Source: Vreelandella nanhaiensis (GTDB lineage: Bacteria; Pseudomonadota; Gammaproteobacteria; Pseudomonadales; Halomonadaceae). From it: DNA of 64,000 bases. Shown piece by piece: positions 8,193 to 18,380 of this stretch. Under the pieces are notes generated by a model. That model did no database searches. It saw only the letters and a program-made list of their open reading frames with translations, and was not told the origin of the DNA. The stretch covers positions 62,001 through 126,000 of the forward strand of contig NZ_RZHF01000004.1 of assembly GCF_003990185.1 (NCBI RefSeq), given 5' to 3'. The first letter of the stretch is position 1. Every line of letters begins with the position of its first letter. The translations under genes and the position numbers were made by a program.

Positions 8193-9242
8193 ATGCAAGT
8201 GACTGATATGAAAAAGTTAAGCCCGGCAGATGTAGCCCGCCGTTTTTCTGTGGCCCCCATGATGGATTGGACGACCCGGGATTACCGGGCATTTGCGCGT
8301 ACATTAACCAAGCACGCGCTGCTGTATACCGAGATGGTGACTACCGGGGCCATTTTGCATGGCTCGCCGCGGGAGCGGTTTTTGGGTTACAGCGACGTAG
8401 AGCATCCGATTGCCCTGCAGCTTGGCGGTAGCGATGCAGGGGAGCTTGCCGAGTGCGCGGCGATTGCCGAGGCGTGGGGTTATGACGAGGTCAATCTGAA
8501 CGTGGGCTGCCCAAGCGACCGGGTGCAGAACAACATGATTGGCGCCTGCCTAATGGGCTACCCGGGAAAAGTCGCCGAAGCCGTGCGTGCCATGCAGGCC
8601 GCGGTATCGATCCCGGTTACGGTGAAGTGCCGTATCGGGATTGATGACCAGGATGAAGACGCCGACTTGGCGCGCTTTATCGATATAGTCGCGGACGCCG
8701 GGTGTGAGACTTTTACCGTGCATGCGCGCAAGGCGTGGCTCAAAGGCCTATCGCCCAAAGAGAACCGCGACGTGCCGCCGCTTAACTACCCGCGCGTGCA
8801 TCGCTTAAAGCAGGACCGCCCTGAGCTGCATATTGGCATCAACGGCGGGATTAAAACGCTTGAAGAGTGCCAGACGCAGCTTGACCATGTGGATAGCGTG
8901 ATGATTGGCCGTGAAGCGTACCAAAACCCCTGGCTACTGGCTGAGGTCGATGCGCTGCTTTATGGCGTGCCTGGCCCGGCCGCTAGCCGGGTTGAGGCAG
9001 CCCAGGCGTTTCGCCCGTACATTCAGCAGCGGTTGGATGAAGGCGCGAAGCTTAACCATATTACCCGCCATCTGTTGGGGCTTTTTCAGGGATGCCCAGG
9101 TGGCCGACGTTTTCGTCGTCTTCTGTCAGAACACGCCCATAAAGAAGGCGCTGGGTTACGCTTGTTTGATGATGCTATCGGGTTGGTTAGTGAGCCGTCA
9201 CAAGAACAGGCGCAAGAACGAGAACAGCCCGCCACGTCTTAA
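8193..9242 (+). CDS. dusA: tRNA-dihydrouridine(20/20a) synthase DusA
   Basis: FMN-dependent enzyme that reduces uridine 20 and 20a in the D-loop of tRNAs. The 349-residue protein has the Dus signature SVAPMMDWTTRDYR, the active-site NLNVGCPSDRVQNN with the proton-donating Cys, TVKCRIGIDD, TVHARKAWLKGLSPKENR (typical of the DusA branch), and INGGI...VMIGREAYQNPW for FMN phosphate binding. The last 20 residues are Glu/Gln-rich and variable. The start at 8193 is kept, and an ATG at 8208 is an alternative; neither has a strong ribosome-binding site. Convergent with catalase. Confidence 0.95.
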   Translation: MQVTDMKKLSPADVARRFSVAPMMDWTTRDYRAFARTLTKHALLYTEMVTTGAILHGSPRERFLGYSDVEHPIALQLGGSDAGELAECAAIAEAWGYDEVNLNVGCPSDRVQNNMIGACLMGYPGKVAEAVRAMQAAVSIPVTVKCRIGIDDQDEDADLARFIDIVADAGCETFTVHARKAWLKGLSPKENRDVPPLNYPRVHRLKQDRPELHIGINGGIKTLEECQTQLDHVDSVMIGREAYQNPWLLAEVDALLYGVPGPAASRVEAAQAFRPYIQQRLDEGAKLNHITRHLLGLFQGCPGGRRFRRLLSEHAHKEGAGLRLFDDAIGLVSEPSQEQAQEREQPATS

Positions 9243-9286
9243 CGTAACGGGCTGCGGTGTGCGGCGATTAATCCACGTTCGTGGGC

Positions 9287-10741
9287 TTAATTGCCGCGCA
9301 CGCCTTTCTCAATACGCTCGCCTACTTCCTGATCAATATTGCGCCAGTACTCAAAGGCGCGCTCCAGCACGGGTTCCGTCACGCCATTCGACAGGTGGCC
9401 AACCACGTTGGATACCAAACGATCGCGCGCGGCGTCATCCATTACCTCGCGCACCAACGTATGGGGCTGACTCCAGTCGTCATCGTCTTTACGCAAGGTA
9501 TAAGCGGTACGCACAAACTCACCGCTGGTCGCCCATACGGCATCTTCCGGGAAACGCTCTCCATCGGCTTTGGGGCCGCCTTTGCTATTCGGCGCATACA
9601 CAGGATCCGTTGCATGATGAATCCGCATCGCACCGCCCTGGGTATAGCTATTTACCGGGCATTTGGGCGTATTGACCGGAATATGCTTGTAATTCACGCC
9701 CAGGCGAGCCCGATGGGCATCGGCATAGGAGATCGAGCGCGCCAGCAGCATCTTGTCAGGTGAAAGCCCCGTGCCAGGTACCATGTTGTTAGGCTCGAAG
9801 GCGGCCTGATTAATTTGGCTATGGAAGTCTGTAGGGTTTTGATTAAGGGTTAGCTTACCCACTTCCATCAGCGGGTAATCATCGTGGGGCCATACCTTGG
9901 TGAGGTCAAAAGGATTATAGCGGTACGTCTTGGCGTCTTCGAAAGGCATGATCTGCATATGCAGGGTCCAGGAGGGATATTCACCGCGTTTGATGGCTTC
10001 AAACAGGTCACGGCGGTGATAATCCGCGTCGGTGCCGGCCATCTGATCGGCCTGCTCCTGAGTCATGCACTTGATACCCTGGTCGGTTTTGAAGTGATAC
10101 TTCACCCAGAACCGTTCACCCTCATCATTCACCCACATATAGGTATGGCTGGAGTAACCGTTCATATGCCGCCACGTAGCGGGCACGCCGCGGTCGCCCA
10201 TCAGCCAAGCCACTTGGTGAGCGGACTCAGGCACCAGCGTCCAGAAATCCCACTGCATATCGTGATCACGCAGGCCATTATCCGCACGGCGCTTTTGCGA
10301 GTGGATAAAGTGTTGGAACTTCATGGGGTCACGAACAAAGAACACGGGAGTGTTATTCCCCACCAGGTCGAAGTTGCCCTCTTCGGTATAAAACTTCACC
10401 GCAAAACCACGTGGGTCTCGCCAGGTATCAGGGCTGCCGCTTTCACCCGCCACGGTTGAAAAGCGGATCAGCACATCGGTTTTAGTGCCCTTTTTTAAAA
10501 ACTTGGCTTTAGTGTACTGGCTGACATCATGAGTAACTTCAAAGTAGCCGAAGGCGCCGCTACCCTTGGCATGAGGCTGACGGTCGGGGATCATCTCTCT
10601 ATTAAAGGCCGCCATCTGCTCCATCAGGAAATGATCATGTAGAACGATGGGGCCATCAGGTCCTACCGAAAGCGAATGCTCATCGCTTGAAACCGGAATA
10701 CCCGCACCTGTGGTCGTATGTTTTGGATTACCGCTCGCCAT
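9287..10741 (-). CDS. katA: monofunctional haem catalase (small-subunit, clade 3 type)
   Basis: Decomposes hydrogen peroxide to water and oxygen. At 484 residues it has the size of small-subunit catalases. The distal His is His57 ([15 protein letters not shown]), the distal Asn lies in [11 protein letters not shown] (129/130), and the haem-ligand Tyr is Tyr339 in [14 protein letters not shown]. The conserved RFSTVAGE and [15 protein letters not shown] blocks are complete. There is no signal peptide, so it is cytoplasmic. It is monocistronic, with a 195-bp upstream region rich in A/T. I could not identify an OxyR site by eye. Confidence 0.95.
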   Translation of the reverse strand: MASGNPKHTTTGAGIPVSSDEHSLSVGPDGPIVLHDHFLMEQMAAFNREMIPDRQPHAKGSGAFGYFEVTHDVSQYTKAKFLKKGTKTDVLIRFSTVAGESGSPDTWRDPRGFAVKFYTEEGNFDLVGNNTPVFFVRDPMKFQHFIHSQKRRADNGLRDHDMQWDFWTLVPESAHQVAWLMGDRGVPATWRHMNGYSSHTYMWVNDEGERFWVKYHFKTDQGIKCMTQEQADQMAGTDADYHRRDLFEAIKRGEYPSWTLHMQIMPFEDAKTYRYNPFDLTKVWPHDDYPLMEVGKLTLNQNPTDFHSQINQAAFEPNNMVPGTGLSPDKMLLARSISYADAHRARLGVNYKHIPVNTPKCPVNSYTQGGAMRIHHATDPVYAPNSKGGPKADGERFPEDAVWATSGEFVRTAYTLRKDDDDWSQPHTLVREVMDDAARDRLVSNVVGHLSNGVTEPVLERAFEYWRNIDQEVGERIEKGVRGN

Positions 10742-10936
10742 TACCTTTCCTCCATGTCACGGCTGTCACGGCGCCTGAACGCCGTTTTATAAAAATCTCA
10801 GTACTGAGCAGTCATTATTATTTTTAATTTAAGCTAATAAGACACCACCACAGGTATAGCCAAGGGCTGTTCGTTACGCCACTTATCTAACTGAATTTCT
10901 TATTTATTGGGTCGATAGGCTTTATACATAACGTGA

Positions 10937-11968
10937 TTAATACAGCGCGTCGGGGGGTGGTGTCAGGCTTGAATGAAAACTTTCGATGGCGGTTTCTGCC
11001 TCTTCAATCTCATCAAAACGGGCAACGTGATAAAGCGCCTCGCCTTCGTTGGCAAGCGGTAGTCGGCTCATGCCAATCACGATACCATCGGCCATGGAGA
11101 TGACTTCTTCCTCCTGATTGCCAAATGGGTCGGCCACGATGCCCAGCACTTCCCCTTTGGCTACGCGCGCACCCAACCTGATCTGGGGCCTTAAAATACC
11201 GTCGATGGGGGCTCGCGCCCAGCTAGAACCGTTGGCAAGCTCAGCGGGAACCAGGGCCCTGCGGCGCTGCTCGCCGGTAAGCATATTCAAGCGGCGCATT
11301 ACGCGTAATACCCCGCGCACGCCAGGCGCAATGGCCCACTCATCAAATCGCAGCGCCTCACCTGCTTCATAAGTCAGAACAGGAATGCCGCGGCTCTGCG
11401 CGTAGTGGCGCAAGCTCCCCTCGCGCAGCTCGGCATTGAGAATCACCGGCGCGCCGAAGGCGTCGGCCATTCGTTCGGTTTCACTGCCTGGACTCAGCTG
11501 CGCGCGAATCTGGGGAAGGTTAGTGCGGTGAATTGCGCCGGTGTGAAGGTCAATAATATGCGTGGCCTGATCGACAATCTGCTCACGAAATAACGCCGCG
11601 ATTCGTCCACCCAAGGAGCCGTTTTCATTGCCGGGAAAACAGCGGTTAAGATCACGTCGGTCTGGCAGGTAGCGCGTCTGCTGTAAAAAGCCGAAGACAT
11701 TGACGACGGGAACAGCGATTAACGTACCTCGCAGGCTCTTGATGGCCTTTGAGCGCAACAGGCGCCGAACAATCTCGACGCTATTGATTTCATCCCCATG
11801 AATTCCACCACATACCAGTATGACGGGCCCCTCTTTACGCCCGTGTACCACTTCAACCGTAATGTGCAACGGCGTATGGGTATAAAGACGCGCCACTGGC
11901 ACATCAATTTGAGAACGCTGCCCAGGCTCGATGGAGTGCCCAGCAAGTTGAAAAGGTGCTCGCGCCAT
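10937..11968 (-). CDS. succinylglutamate desuccinylase/aspartoacylase-family zinc hydrolase
   Basis: Zinc-dependent amidohydrolase of the AstE/ASPA family, 343 residues. The zinc site is visible as GGIHGDE (His and Glu ligands) and the later IDLHTG (His). NRCFPGNENG supplies substrate-binding Arg/Asn, and the catalytic Glu is probably in TYEAGEALRFDE. The C-terminal 80 residues form the usual beta-rich lid. Family members remove acyl groups from amino acids; in Halomonas the ectoine-degradation deacetylase DoeB belongs here. No doeA or ectoine gene is adjacent, so the substrate is left open. Divergent from the TetR gene across 220 bp. Confidence 0.85.
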   Translation of the reverse strand: MARAPFQLAGHSIEPGQRSQIDVPVARLYTHTPLHITVEVVHGRKEGPVILVCGGIHGDEINSVEIVRRLLRSKAIKSLRGTLIAVPVVNVFGFLQQTRYLPDRRDLNRCFPGNENGSLGGRIAALFREQIVDQATHIIDLHTGAIHRTNLPQIRAQLSPGSETERMADAFGAPVILNAELREGSLRHYAQSRGIPVLTYEAGEALRFDEWAIAPGVRGVLRVMRRLNMLTGEQRRRALVPAELANGSSWARAPIDGILRPQIRLGARVAKGEVLGIVADPFGNQEEEVISMADGIVIGMSRLPLANEGEALYHVARFDEIEEAETAIESFHSSLTPPPDALY

Positions 11969-12109
11969 CTTGAGTATCCTTCTTTCCGTGATTAACCATC
12001 ATACGCATGGCTTTGATTAGGTCATGGCTATCAGCCTATCGCACGTATTGACCCGATGCGCTTGAGGCATGAAGATTTGATAACACAAGCTATGGGTTTA
12101 ATCATCTAT

Positions 12110-12132
12110 CCATACAGTTTTGAATGTAAAAA
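12110..12132. promoter_or_regulatory. AcrR/TtgR-like operator upstream of the TetR gene
   Basis: The 23 bp starting CCATACAG and containing TTTTGAATGTA match the E. coli AcrR operator, as I remember it, at about 17 of 23 positions. A further TATGTACATTC lies at 12153-12163. A related element is at 19909-19924 in front of the efflux operon. This suggests autoregulation and shared control, by inference from sequence alone. Confidence 0.5.
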
Positions 12133-12189
12133 CCATGCAGTTTCAGATAAAATATGTACATTCCATGTTCTTACTGAGGTTGCGTTTCC

Positions 12190-12801
12190 ATGGCAAGAAA
12201 GACCAAAGCGGAAGCGGCTGCTACTCGTGAAGCGCTGTTAGATGCTGCCGAGGAGGTATTTTTTGCTCAGGGTGTCGCACGTACCTCCCTTGAGCAGATC
12301 GCTCGCCATGCGGGACTGACTCGTGGCGCGGTCTACTGGCATTTTAAAAACAAGGGCGACCTGTTTATGGCGCTGGTGGAACGCGTACGCATGCCGTTTC
12401 AGTCGCTCATGGAAGAAGTCAGTAAGGCAGATGAAGATATTTCTCCCATGGAAGCCATTCGGCTTGCCTGCCATGCGGGTCTGGTACGCCTTGAGCAGCC
12501 TTCTCATCAGAGGATCCTGTCGATTCTGCTTCATCGCTGTGAGTTCTTTAGCGATATTAACCCGTTAGCAATGCAAGATGAGATTGGCGAAGAATGTTTC
12601 GACGAAATGCTTTCGGTATTTAAAGAGGCTGAAAAACGCCAGCTGCTACGTGAAGATTTAACCCCTGAAATTGCTACCCGCATGATGCAGTCAGTGCTTG
12701 GTGGTCTTTTTCACGATTGGCTGCGCACACCTGACGCATTCTCCATTCGCCAGCGCGGCGGCGAGCTGATTGATACGCTGATACGCATTATGCACCGCTA
12801 A
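12190..12801 (+). CDS. TetR/AcrR-family repressor, probable regulator of the RND pump
   Basis: Probable drug-sensing repressor of 203 residues, close to AcrR/TtgR. The N-terminal DNA-binding domain is clear: TREALLDAAEEVFFAQGVARTSL followed by IARHAGLTRGAVYWHFKNKGDLF. The C-terminal two thirds are the all-helical ligand pocket (AcrR C-terminal family, with GLFHDWL near the end). It is encoded on the opposite strand about 1 kb beyond the 3' end of the tolC-acrA-acrB type operon, not at its promoter. Similar AcrR-like operators occur upstream of this gene and upstream of tolC, which is the evidence for the link. Confidence 0.85.
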   Translation: MARKTKAEAAATREALLDAAEEVFFAQGVARTSLEQIARHAGLTRGAVYWHFKNKGDLFMALVERVRMPFQSLMEEVSKADEDISPMEAIRLACHAGLVRLEQPSHQRILSILLHRCEFFSDINPLAMQDEIGEECFDEMLSVFKEAEKRQLLREDLTPEIATRMMQSVLGGLFHDWLRTPDAFSIRQRGGELIDTLIRIMHR

Positions 12802-12959
12802 TTGTTAGCATTCACGGCAATCAGCATAAGTACACGCTCTAGATATTTATGAGCACTTTGCTTTGATACGCGTGCGCAAACTGGCAGCCACTACCAATCC
12901 CAGTTTCAGCGCACGCGATCAAATGGCATAGATTCAAGCGCTCAGCAGTTACTCATGGT

Positions 12960-13634
12960 TCAGGCCGAATAGCCTGCATGGTGGTGTTTATGACGAAGGC
13001 GCAACCGATTGATACGCACACGCGTATCTAGGTACTTCTGTTCACTGACGCTGCGATAAGTGCCTTCTTGAGCCAAGTATTTAACCAATACCCGACGCTC
13101 CCCCTCCTTTGGGCAATCACCCTTCTTGCAGTGCAGCCTTACATGGCTATTGGGCTCCTTATCAATGACCGCCATGGCAAACTCTTCACCCTCACGGCTC
13201 GATACAATGACGGTGGCGCCTAGCAAGCAACGCCGTGTAAACGGCTGATAGCGGTGCAAACTGCGATGCAGGCTATGGCATATCAACGCCGCAATGGGTG
13301 AGGCAATCGCGAACGACAACCAGACGACCAGGACGCCCACCGGGACACGCAGCATCCCCAGCGATATCCAGCGTAGCGCCAAAAGCTCCGTGGCAAGCGA
13401 AAGGCTCCCTGCAATCAGCACTAGAAAGGTCAAGGCAAGCGTTGCGGGCACACCCGCAAACCCCAGCGATACCAGCGTGCTGGCCATATGGTCATCACGT
13501 AGACTGTCACGCTCAAATAACTCAAGCGGCGCTATACGAAGCAGCACCAATAGCCAATAGAGCGTTAGCAGAGCGATTAGAAAAGTAAATACTATAGTTG
13601 GAAACTGCAGTGCAGCAGAAACAATAGGTTGCAT
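12960..13634 (-). CDS. YqiJ-like inner-membrane protein with C-terminal OB-fold (NfeD-related)
   Basis: A 224-residue protein with about four hydrophobic segments in the first 130 residues. A soluble beta-rich tail follows (GATVIVSSREGEEFAMAVIDK..., then GERRVLVKYLAQEGTY), which resembles the OB-fold of YqiJ/NfeD proteins. The start is the ATG at 13634, because GGAGGAGG lies 7 nt upstream; the longer frame from 13655 crosses that site. E. coli YqiJ is encoded with the flotillin YqiK and acts in membrane microdomains. No flotillin gene is adjacent here. The His-rich end (RHKHHHAGYSA) is odd. The family assignment is from remembered similarity and is moderate. Confidence 0.6.
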   Translation of the reverse strand: MQPIVSAALQFPTIVFTFLIALLTLYWLLVLLRIAPLELFERDSLRDDHMASTLVSLGFAGVPATLALTFLVLIAGSLSLATELLALRWISLGMLRVPVGVLVVWLSFAIASPIAALICHSLHRSLHRYQPFTRRCLLGATVIVSSREGEEFAMAVIDKEPNSHVRLHCKKGDCPKEGERRVLVKYLAQEGTYRSVSEQKYLDTRVRINRLRLRHKHHHAGYSA

Positions 13635-13782
13635 GGCGTGTCCTCCTCCAGGCATATCACCCGGTGCTGTTTTCGCTTGCGATGATTTTATTAGTTCAAG
13701 CTGAAAACGATTAATCTCTTTTAGCGTAGTCCAAACTATTCTTTTCTGCCTTTGAGTGACCTGACTCGCCTGATCCCAACAT

Positions 13783-13815
13783 AAAAAAACGGGTGCTGCC
13801 TAAAGGCAACACCCG
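13783..13815 (-). terminator. rho-independent terminator of the RND efflux operon
   Basis: An 11-bp stem with one mismatch (CGGGTGCTGCC with GGCAACACCCG, 13790-13800 and 13805-13815) and a TAAA tetraloop is followed on the minus strand by seven T (A-run at 13783-13789). It lies 33 bp after the acrB stop. Confidence 0.9.
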
Positions 13816-13848
13816 CTCGTTTACCACTTACCATTTTTTAATCAATCA

Positions 13849-16800
13849 TCACTGCTGGTCGTGCTCCAGTGCTGGCTTTTGGCTATCACGATTAGGATGC
13901 CGTTTTCGGTACAGCCAATCGGAGACAGTGGCAATCATGGCGTAGAAACTGGGAATAAACAGACTACCCAGAATCGCAACCGACGCCATACCTACGGCAA
14001 CCGTGGTACCAATATGGTGGCTGCTGACGTCACTGGCGCCCGTCGCCAATGCCAGCGGCAAGGTGCCAAAGATGAACGCAAGCGATGTCATGACAATAGG
14101 CCTAAAGCGCAGTTCCGCCGCGGTAATGGCTGCCTCGCGGATCGACTTGCCCTGCTCCTTACGCTGGAGTTCGGCAAATTCCACGATCAGAATCGCGTTC
14201 TTCGCCGCCAGGCCCACGACCACCAGCATTCCGATTTGCACGTACACACTGGTATCCAGCCCGCGCAGAGCAATACCCCCGACACCACCCAGGAAGGCAA
14301 AGGGCGTGGCGGTCAGTACCGCAAGCGGCAGTGACCAGCTTTCGTACTGGGCAGCCAGAATAAGGAAGACCATCATGATACCGAACACGATAGCCAGCAT
14401 GGCCGTATTACCCAGGTTGGCTTCCTGGTAAGCCGTACCGGTCCACCCCATTCCCCAGTTGGGGCCTAGCGTGTCCATCACGACCTGGTCCATGGCTTCA
14501 ATGGCCTGTGCCGAACTGTAGCCAGGCGCCGCGCCACCCTGGAATTGCGCACCGGTATATACTCCAAACCGCGATACTACCGAGGGGCCGACCTGGCGCT
14601 CCAACGTGACGAATTCAGATAACGGTATACGCTCGCCGTTTCTACCGCGCACGTAGACGCTACTTACATCATCCGGCGTTTTACGGAATTCATCTTCGTT
14701 TTGCAGGTATACCTGGAAGTTACGGTTCTGATAGCTGAAGAAGTTAACAAATCCGTTTCCAAAGGTATTGGAGAGCGCCGAGTTGATATTTTCCAGCGCC
14801 ACACCATAACTCAAGGCTTTCTGCTGGTCGATTTCTGCTCTAAATGACGGCACATTAACGTTGAAGGTAGTAAATACTTGGCTTAATGCCGGATGCTGGT
14901 TAGCAGCGCCCATGATTTGCAGTGAGGCTTCATAAAGCTCACGGGGCGAAGCGCCGTCAAACGACTGCAGATAGCCAGTAAAACCACCGGTAGTGGAAAG
15001 TCCCATGATGGGCGGGACGTTAAACGCCATAGCCGAACCGCCATCGATACTCGCGCCCAGCTGCATGATCTGTCCCACCAGCCCATCGGCTGTCAGGTCA
15101 CGATCCCCCCAAGGCACCATGTTGACGAAGATAATGCCGCGCGCCGTATTCACAGCACTTGCCAGAATATCGTAGCCCGCTATCGCTGAGGAGTATTGTA
15201 CTCCAGGGATATCCTGAATCGCAGAGCTGAGCTTTGCCATGTAGTTCTGGGTACGATCAAGCGAGGCAGCATCGGGCAGCGATACGCTGACCAGCACGAT
15301 CCCCTGATCGGTTTCCGGCACCAACGTTGAAGGCGTATTGGCATACAGCCAATAAGAACCTGCCCCGACAGCTATCGTGAGTGCTAGCGCCAGCACCCAA
15401 AAGCGCACCAGCTTGACGACAAACCACATATAGACCGCAGTAATACCTGCAAATAGACGGTCAAACAGACGCAGCGGGGTAGTAATCGCACGCTTAAATG
15501 CCGACTGACGCGAATGATGTAGATTGTGCTTGATGAAGATGGCCGAAAGCGCAGGAGTAAACGTCAATGCCATTAAAGCTGACAGGGCCACCGAAATCGC
15601 TACGGTTATCGCAAACTGTTGATAAATCTGCCCGGTAAAACCACCCAGGAAGGCCACCGGCACGAAGACCGCGGCCATAATCAAAGAGGTAGCAATAACC
15701 GGCCCGCCCACTTCTTTCATGGCGCGGATCGTTGCGTCGTGAACAGAAATATCGTCTTCTTCGCTGAGTACACGCTCAACGTTTTCTACCACCAGTATCG
15801 CGTCATCCACCACGATCCCTATCGAAAGCACCAATGCAAATAGCGTGAGCAGATTGATAGAGAAATCAAACAGGTAGAACCCGGCAAAGGTACCGATGAC
15901 CGAGACTGGGACTACGGACATGGCAATAACGGTAAAACGCCAGTTCTGCAGGAAGATAAACAGGATCACGATAACGATCAGGAAAGCTTCGATAAAGGTA
16001 TGAAATACCGTCTCTACCGATGCATCGATGAACTGGGTGGTATCGTAAGGCGTTACATACTCAAGTCCCGGCGGGAAACGGCTGGCAAGGTCTGCCATGG
16101 TCTCGCGCACTGCATCCGCTGTCGCCAGGGCGTTGGCGCCCGGCTGCTGATTGATGATGATAGGCGTCATGGTGGCGCCATTCAGACGTGCATCAATACC
16201 GTAGAATGAGGCACCCAACTCGATACGCGCTACGTCTTCAAGGCGCAACGATGACCCGTCCGGGTTGGTGCGCAGATAGATATTACGGAAATCGTTGGTA
16301 TCCGACAGTCGGCCACCGGCGGTGATTGTATACGTATAGGCGCGCGGCTCTCCCTGGGGCGTTGCTGCCAGGTTACCTGCAGGGATTTCCGTGTTCTGCG
16401 CGCGAATGGCGCTGGCCACTTCGCTGGGCGTCAAGTCATACTGCGCCAGCTTGTCCGGGTCCATCCAGATACGCATGGCGAACTCGCCCCCGCCTAACAC
16501 TTCGGCGTTACCCACGCCCGGCACCTGGCGCAGTTCGTCGAGAATGTTAAGGGTGGCATAGTTCTGCATGTAAACGTTGTTGTAGTCGCCGTTGGGAGAC
16601 GTCAGGGCAATCAGCATCAGGATGGAGTCAGAGCGCAACTCAACCGTTACGCCCTGGGACTGCACCTGCTCAGGCAACTGGGAAAGGGCCCCCTGCACAC
16701 GGTTATTGACGTTGATGGTGTTGATATCACCGTCGGTGCCAATGTTGAACGCCACGCTCAGACTCATGAGGCCGTTATCCGCGCTGTTGGAGGTCATGTA

Positions 16801-17034
16801 CAGCATGTCCTCAACACCGTTGATGGCCTCGGCAAGCGGCGCCGCGACGGTTTGCGCAACAGTTTCCGCATCGGCACCCGGGAACTGAGCCTGTACGGAA
16901 ACAGTGGGTGGCACAACGCTTGGATACTGCTCAATAGGCAGTATCCGCATGGCCATGGCACCTACCAGCGTCAGGATAATCGCCAGTACCGTGGCAAAAA
17001 TCGGACGACTGATAAAGAAGTTAGAGACATTCAT
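13849..17034 (-). CDS. acrB: RND multidrug efflux pump, inner-membrane transporter (AcrB/MexB type, HAE1)
   Basis: Proton-driven antiporter that takes drugs, dyes, detergents or bile salts from the periplasm and outer membrane leaflet. The protein has 1061 residues (AcrB has 1049). It starts with the standard NFFISRPIFATVLAIILTL, contains GADAETVAQTVAAPLA and the proton-relay Asp pair in GIVVDDAILVVENVE (Asp410/411), and the second repeat GLAAKNAILIVEFA with the relay Lys. Two six-helix halves with large periplasmic loops are evident. Its start overlaps the acrA-type stop by one base (TAATG), indicating translational coupling. A strong terminator follows. Substrates cannot be deduced. Confidence 0.95.
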   Translation of the reverse strand: MNVSNFFISRPIFATVLAIILTLVGAMAMRILPIEQYPSVVPPTVSVQAQFPGADAETVAQTVAAPLAEAINGVEDMLYMTSNSADNGLMSLSVAFNIGTDGDINTINVNNRVQGALSQLPEQVQSQGVTVELRSDSILMLIALTSPNGDYNNVYMQNYATLNILDELRQVPGVGNAEVLGGGEFAMRIWMDPDKLAQYDLTPSEVASAIRAQNTEIPAGNLAATPQGEPRAYTYTITAGGRLSDTNDFRNIYLRTNPDGSSLRLEDVARIELGASFYGIDARLNGATMTPIIINQQPGANALATADAVRETMADLASRFPPGLEYVTPYDTTQFIDASVETVFHTFIEAFLIVIVILFIFLQNWRFTVIAMSVVPVSVIGTFAGFYLFDFSINLLTLFALVLSIGIVVDDAILVVENVERVLSEEDDISVHDATIRAMKEVGGPVIATSLIMAAVFVPVAFLGGFTGQIYQQFAITVAISVALSALMALTFTPALSAIFIKHNLHHSRQSAFKRAITTPLRLFDRLFAGITAVYMWFVVKLVRFWVLALALTIAVGAGSYWLYANTPSTLVPETDQGIVLVSVSLPDAASLDRTQNYMAKLSSAIQDIPGVQYSSAIAGYDILASAVNTARGIIFVNMVPWGDRDLTADGLVGQIMQLGASIDGGSAMAFNVPPIMGLSTTGGFTGYLQSFDGASPRELYEASLQIMGAANQHPALSQVFTTFNVNVPSFRAEIDQQKALSYGVALENINSALSNTFGNGFVNFFSYQNRNFQVYLQNEDEFRKTPDDVSSVYVRGRNGERIPLSEFVTLERQVGPSVVSRFGVYTGAQFQGGAAPGYSSAQAIEAMDQVVMDTLGPNWGMGWTGTAYQEANLGNTAMLAIVFGIMMVFLILAAQYESWSLPLAVLTATPFAFLGGVGGIALRGLDTSVYVQIGMLVVVGLAAKNAILIVEFAELQRKEQGKSIREAAITAAELRFRPIVMTSLAFIFGTLPLALATGASDVSSHHIGTTVAVGMASVAILGSLFIPSFYAMIATVSDWLYRKRHPNRDSQKPALEHDQQ

Positions 17035-18311
17035 TATTGCGCACCCTCTTCCCCTTCACCTGGGGGCGTCTGGCCAGCGCCTTCGGTCATTTCTGACGCG
17101 GCTTCAGCCTGCTCCTGCTGCTCTTGTGCCTCCGCCTCTTCGACGCGCTCCACTACTTCACCAGCATTGCCGTTAAAGGGTTGAGGGTCTATCGCCATAC
17201 CTGGCTCCAGGCCTGCGGGGTCACCTACAATAACGCGATCACCTGCTTCAAGGCCGTCAGCAATAATCTGCCAGGGGCCAGCCACATCGCCCAGCTGCAC
17301 GGTGCGCTCACGCGCCTGGTTGTTTTCATCCAGCACAAATACACGCGGGCCCATCAAGCCCTGAGTCACCGCGATTTCCGGCACTGCAAATACGTTGAAA
17401 CGCCTTAATCCGTCAAGGCTCACCCGGACAAACTGACCGGGCAGCACGGCACCGTCAGGATTATCAAAGGTGGCGGAGGCCTGCACGGTGCTGGTGCCGC
17501 TATCCACCCGAGAGCCCAGAAAATCCAGGCGACCTTCAAGCTCGGCACTACTACCGCCGCCCTGACCTGGCACGCTCAACCGTGCGGTAATCTCAGACGC
17601 GTCACCTGCCTCGTTTAGCTGGCGGCGCAGCTCAAAGGCGTCGCGCTGAGGCAACTGAAAACGTACTTCCAGCGGATCCAGCGGCGTAATAGTGGCAAGC
17701 TCTGTTCCCGAGTTGACGAAATTGCCGACGTTGATCTGGCTCAAGCTGATCATGCCGGATACCGGCGCCGTCATGTTGGCGTAACCAAGATCCAGATTGG
17801 CGCTGGTCAGCGCGGCTTCAGCCTGAGCAACGTTAGCTTGCGCTACACGCTGCTCTGCCTGCGCCTGGTCATACTGCTGGCGGCTGACCGAGTTCTGGTT
17901 GAGCAGCTGCTCAAAACGCTGGGCATCACGCTGAGCACGGGACAATTCAGCACGCGCACTCTGTAAATCGGCTTCACGCTGATTAACCGTTGCCTGATAG
18001 AGATCAGGCTCGATGGTGTAAAGCGCATCGCCTTCTTCAACCATCTGACCGGGTTCGAAGTGGCGCTCTTCCAGGTAGCCGCTAACCCGCGCCACCAGCG
18101 TCACTTCGCTATCGCTACGCAGTAACGAAGGATAGGATTTATTTAACGGAATATCCTGACGAGCGACTTCCGCTACTTCCACCTTATGAGGCGGCGCTTC
18201 TTGCTGCCCGCCCTGTTGCTCTTGAGGCTGTTCCTGGCCACAGGCGGTTAACGCTAGCGCGGCAATCAGCGTGACTAGACTCGCTCGGCGTGAGTGAATC
18301 ACCTTTCTCAT
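17034..18311 (-). CDS. acrA: RND efflux periplasmic adaptor lipoprotein (AcrA/MexA type)
   Basis: Membrane-fusion protein that joins the RND pump to the outer-membrane channel. The 425-residue product has a lipoprotein signal with lipobox LTAC (Cys24), a lipoyl-like domain (VSGYLEERHFEPGQMVEEGD), a long alpha-hairpin (about residues 95-165) and the beta-barrel domain. The last 40 residues are an extra Glu/Gln/Ala-rich tail after the family's usual end. It is coupled to acrB by a TAATG overlap and lies 69 bp after the tolC-type gene. Confidence 0.93.
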   Translation of the reverse strand: MRKVIHSRRASLVTLIAALALTACGQEQPQEQQGGQQEAPPHKVEVAEVARQDIPLNKSYPSLLRSDSEVTLVARVSGYLEERHFEPGQMVEEGDALYTIEPDLYQATVNQREADLQSARAELSRAQRDAQRFEQLLNQNSVSRQQYDQAQAEQRVAQANVAQAEAALTSANLDLGYANMTAPVSGMISLSQINVGNFVNSGTELATITPLDPLEVRFQLPQRDAFELRRQLNEAGDASEITARLSVPGQGGGSSAELEGRLDFLGSRVDSGTSTVQASATFDNPDGAVLPGQFVRVSLDGLRRFNVFAVPEIAVTQGLMGPRVFVLDENNQARERTVQLGDVAGPWQIIADGLEAGDRVIVGDPAGLEPGMAIDPQPFNGNAGEVVERVEEAEAQEQQEQAEAASEMTEGAGQTPPGEGEEGAQ

Positions 18312-18380
18312 ACGTTGGGTTCCCTTGATATTCTCGAAACGTCGACTAACGACGCTGCAATACTTCTATTTTCACGGCGG

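Noticed and set aside
9281..10459. Long plus-strand frames opposite catalase
   Set aside because: Shadows of katA with no recognisable domain; GC-rich codon bias keeps the antisense frames open.
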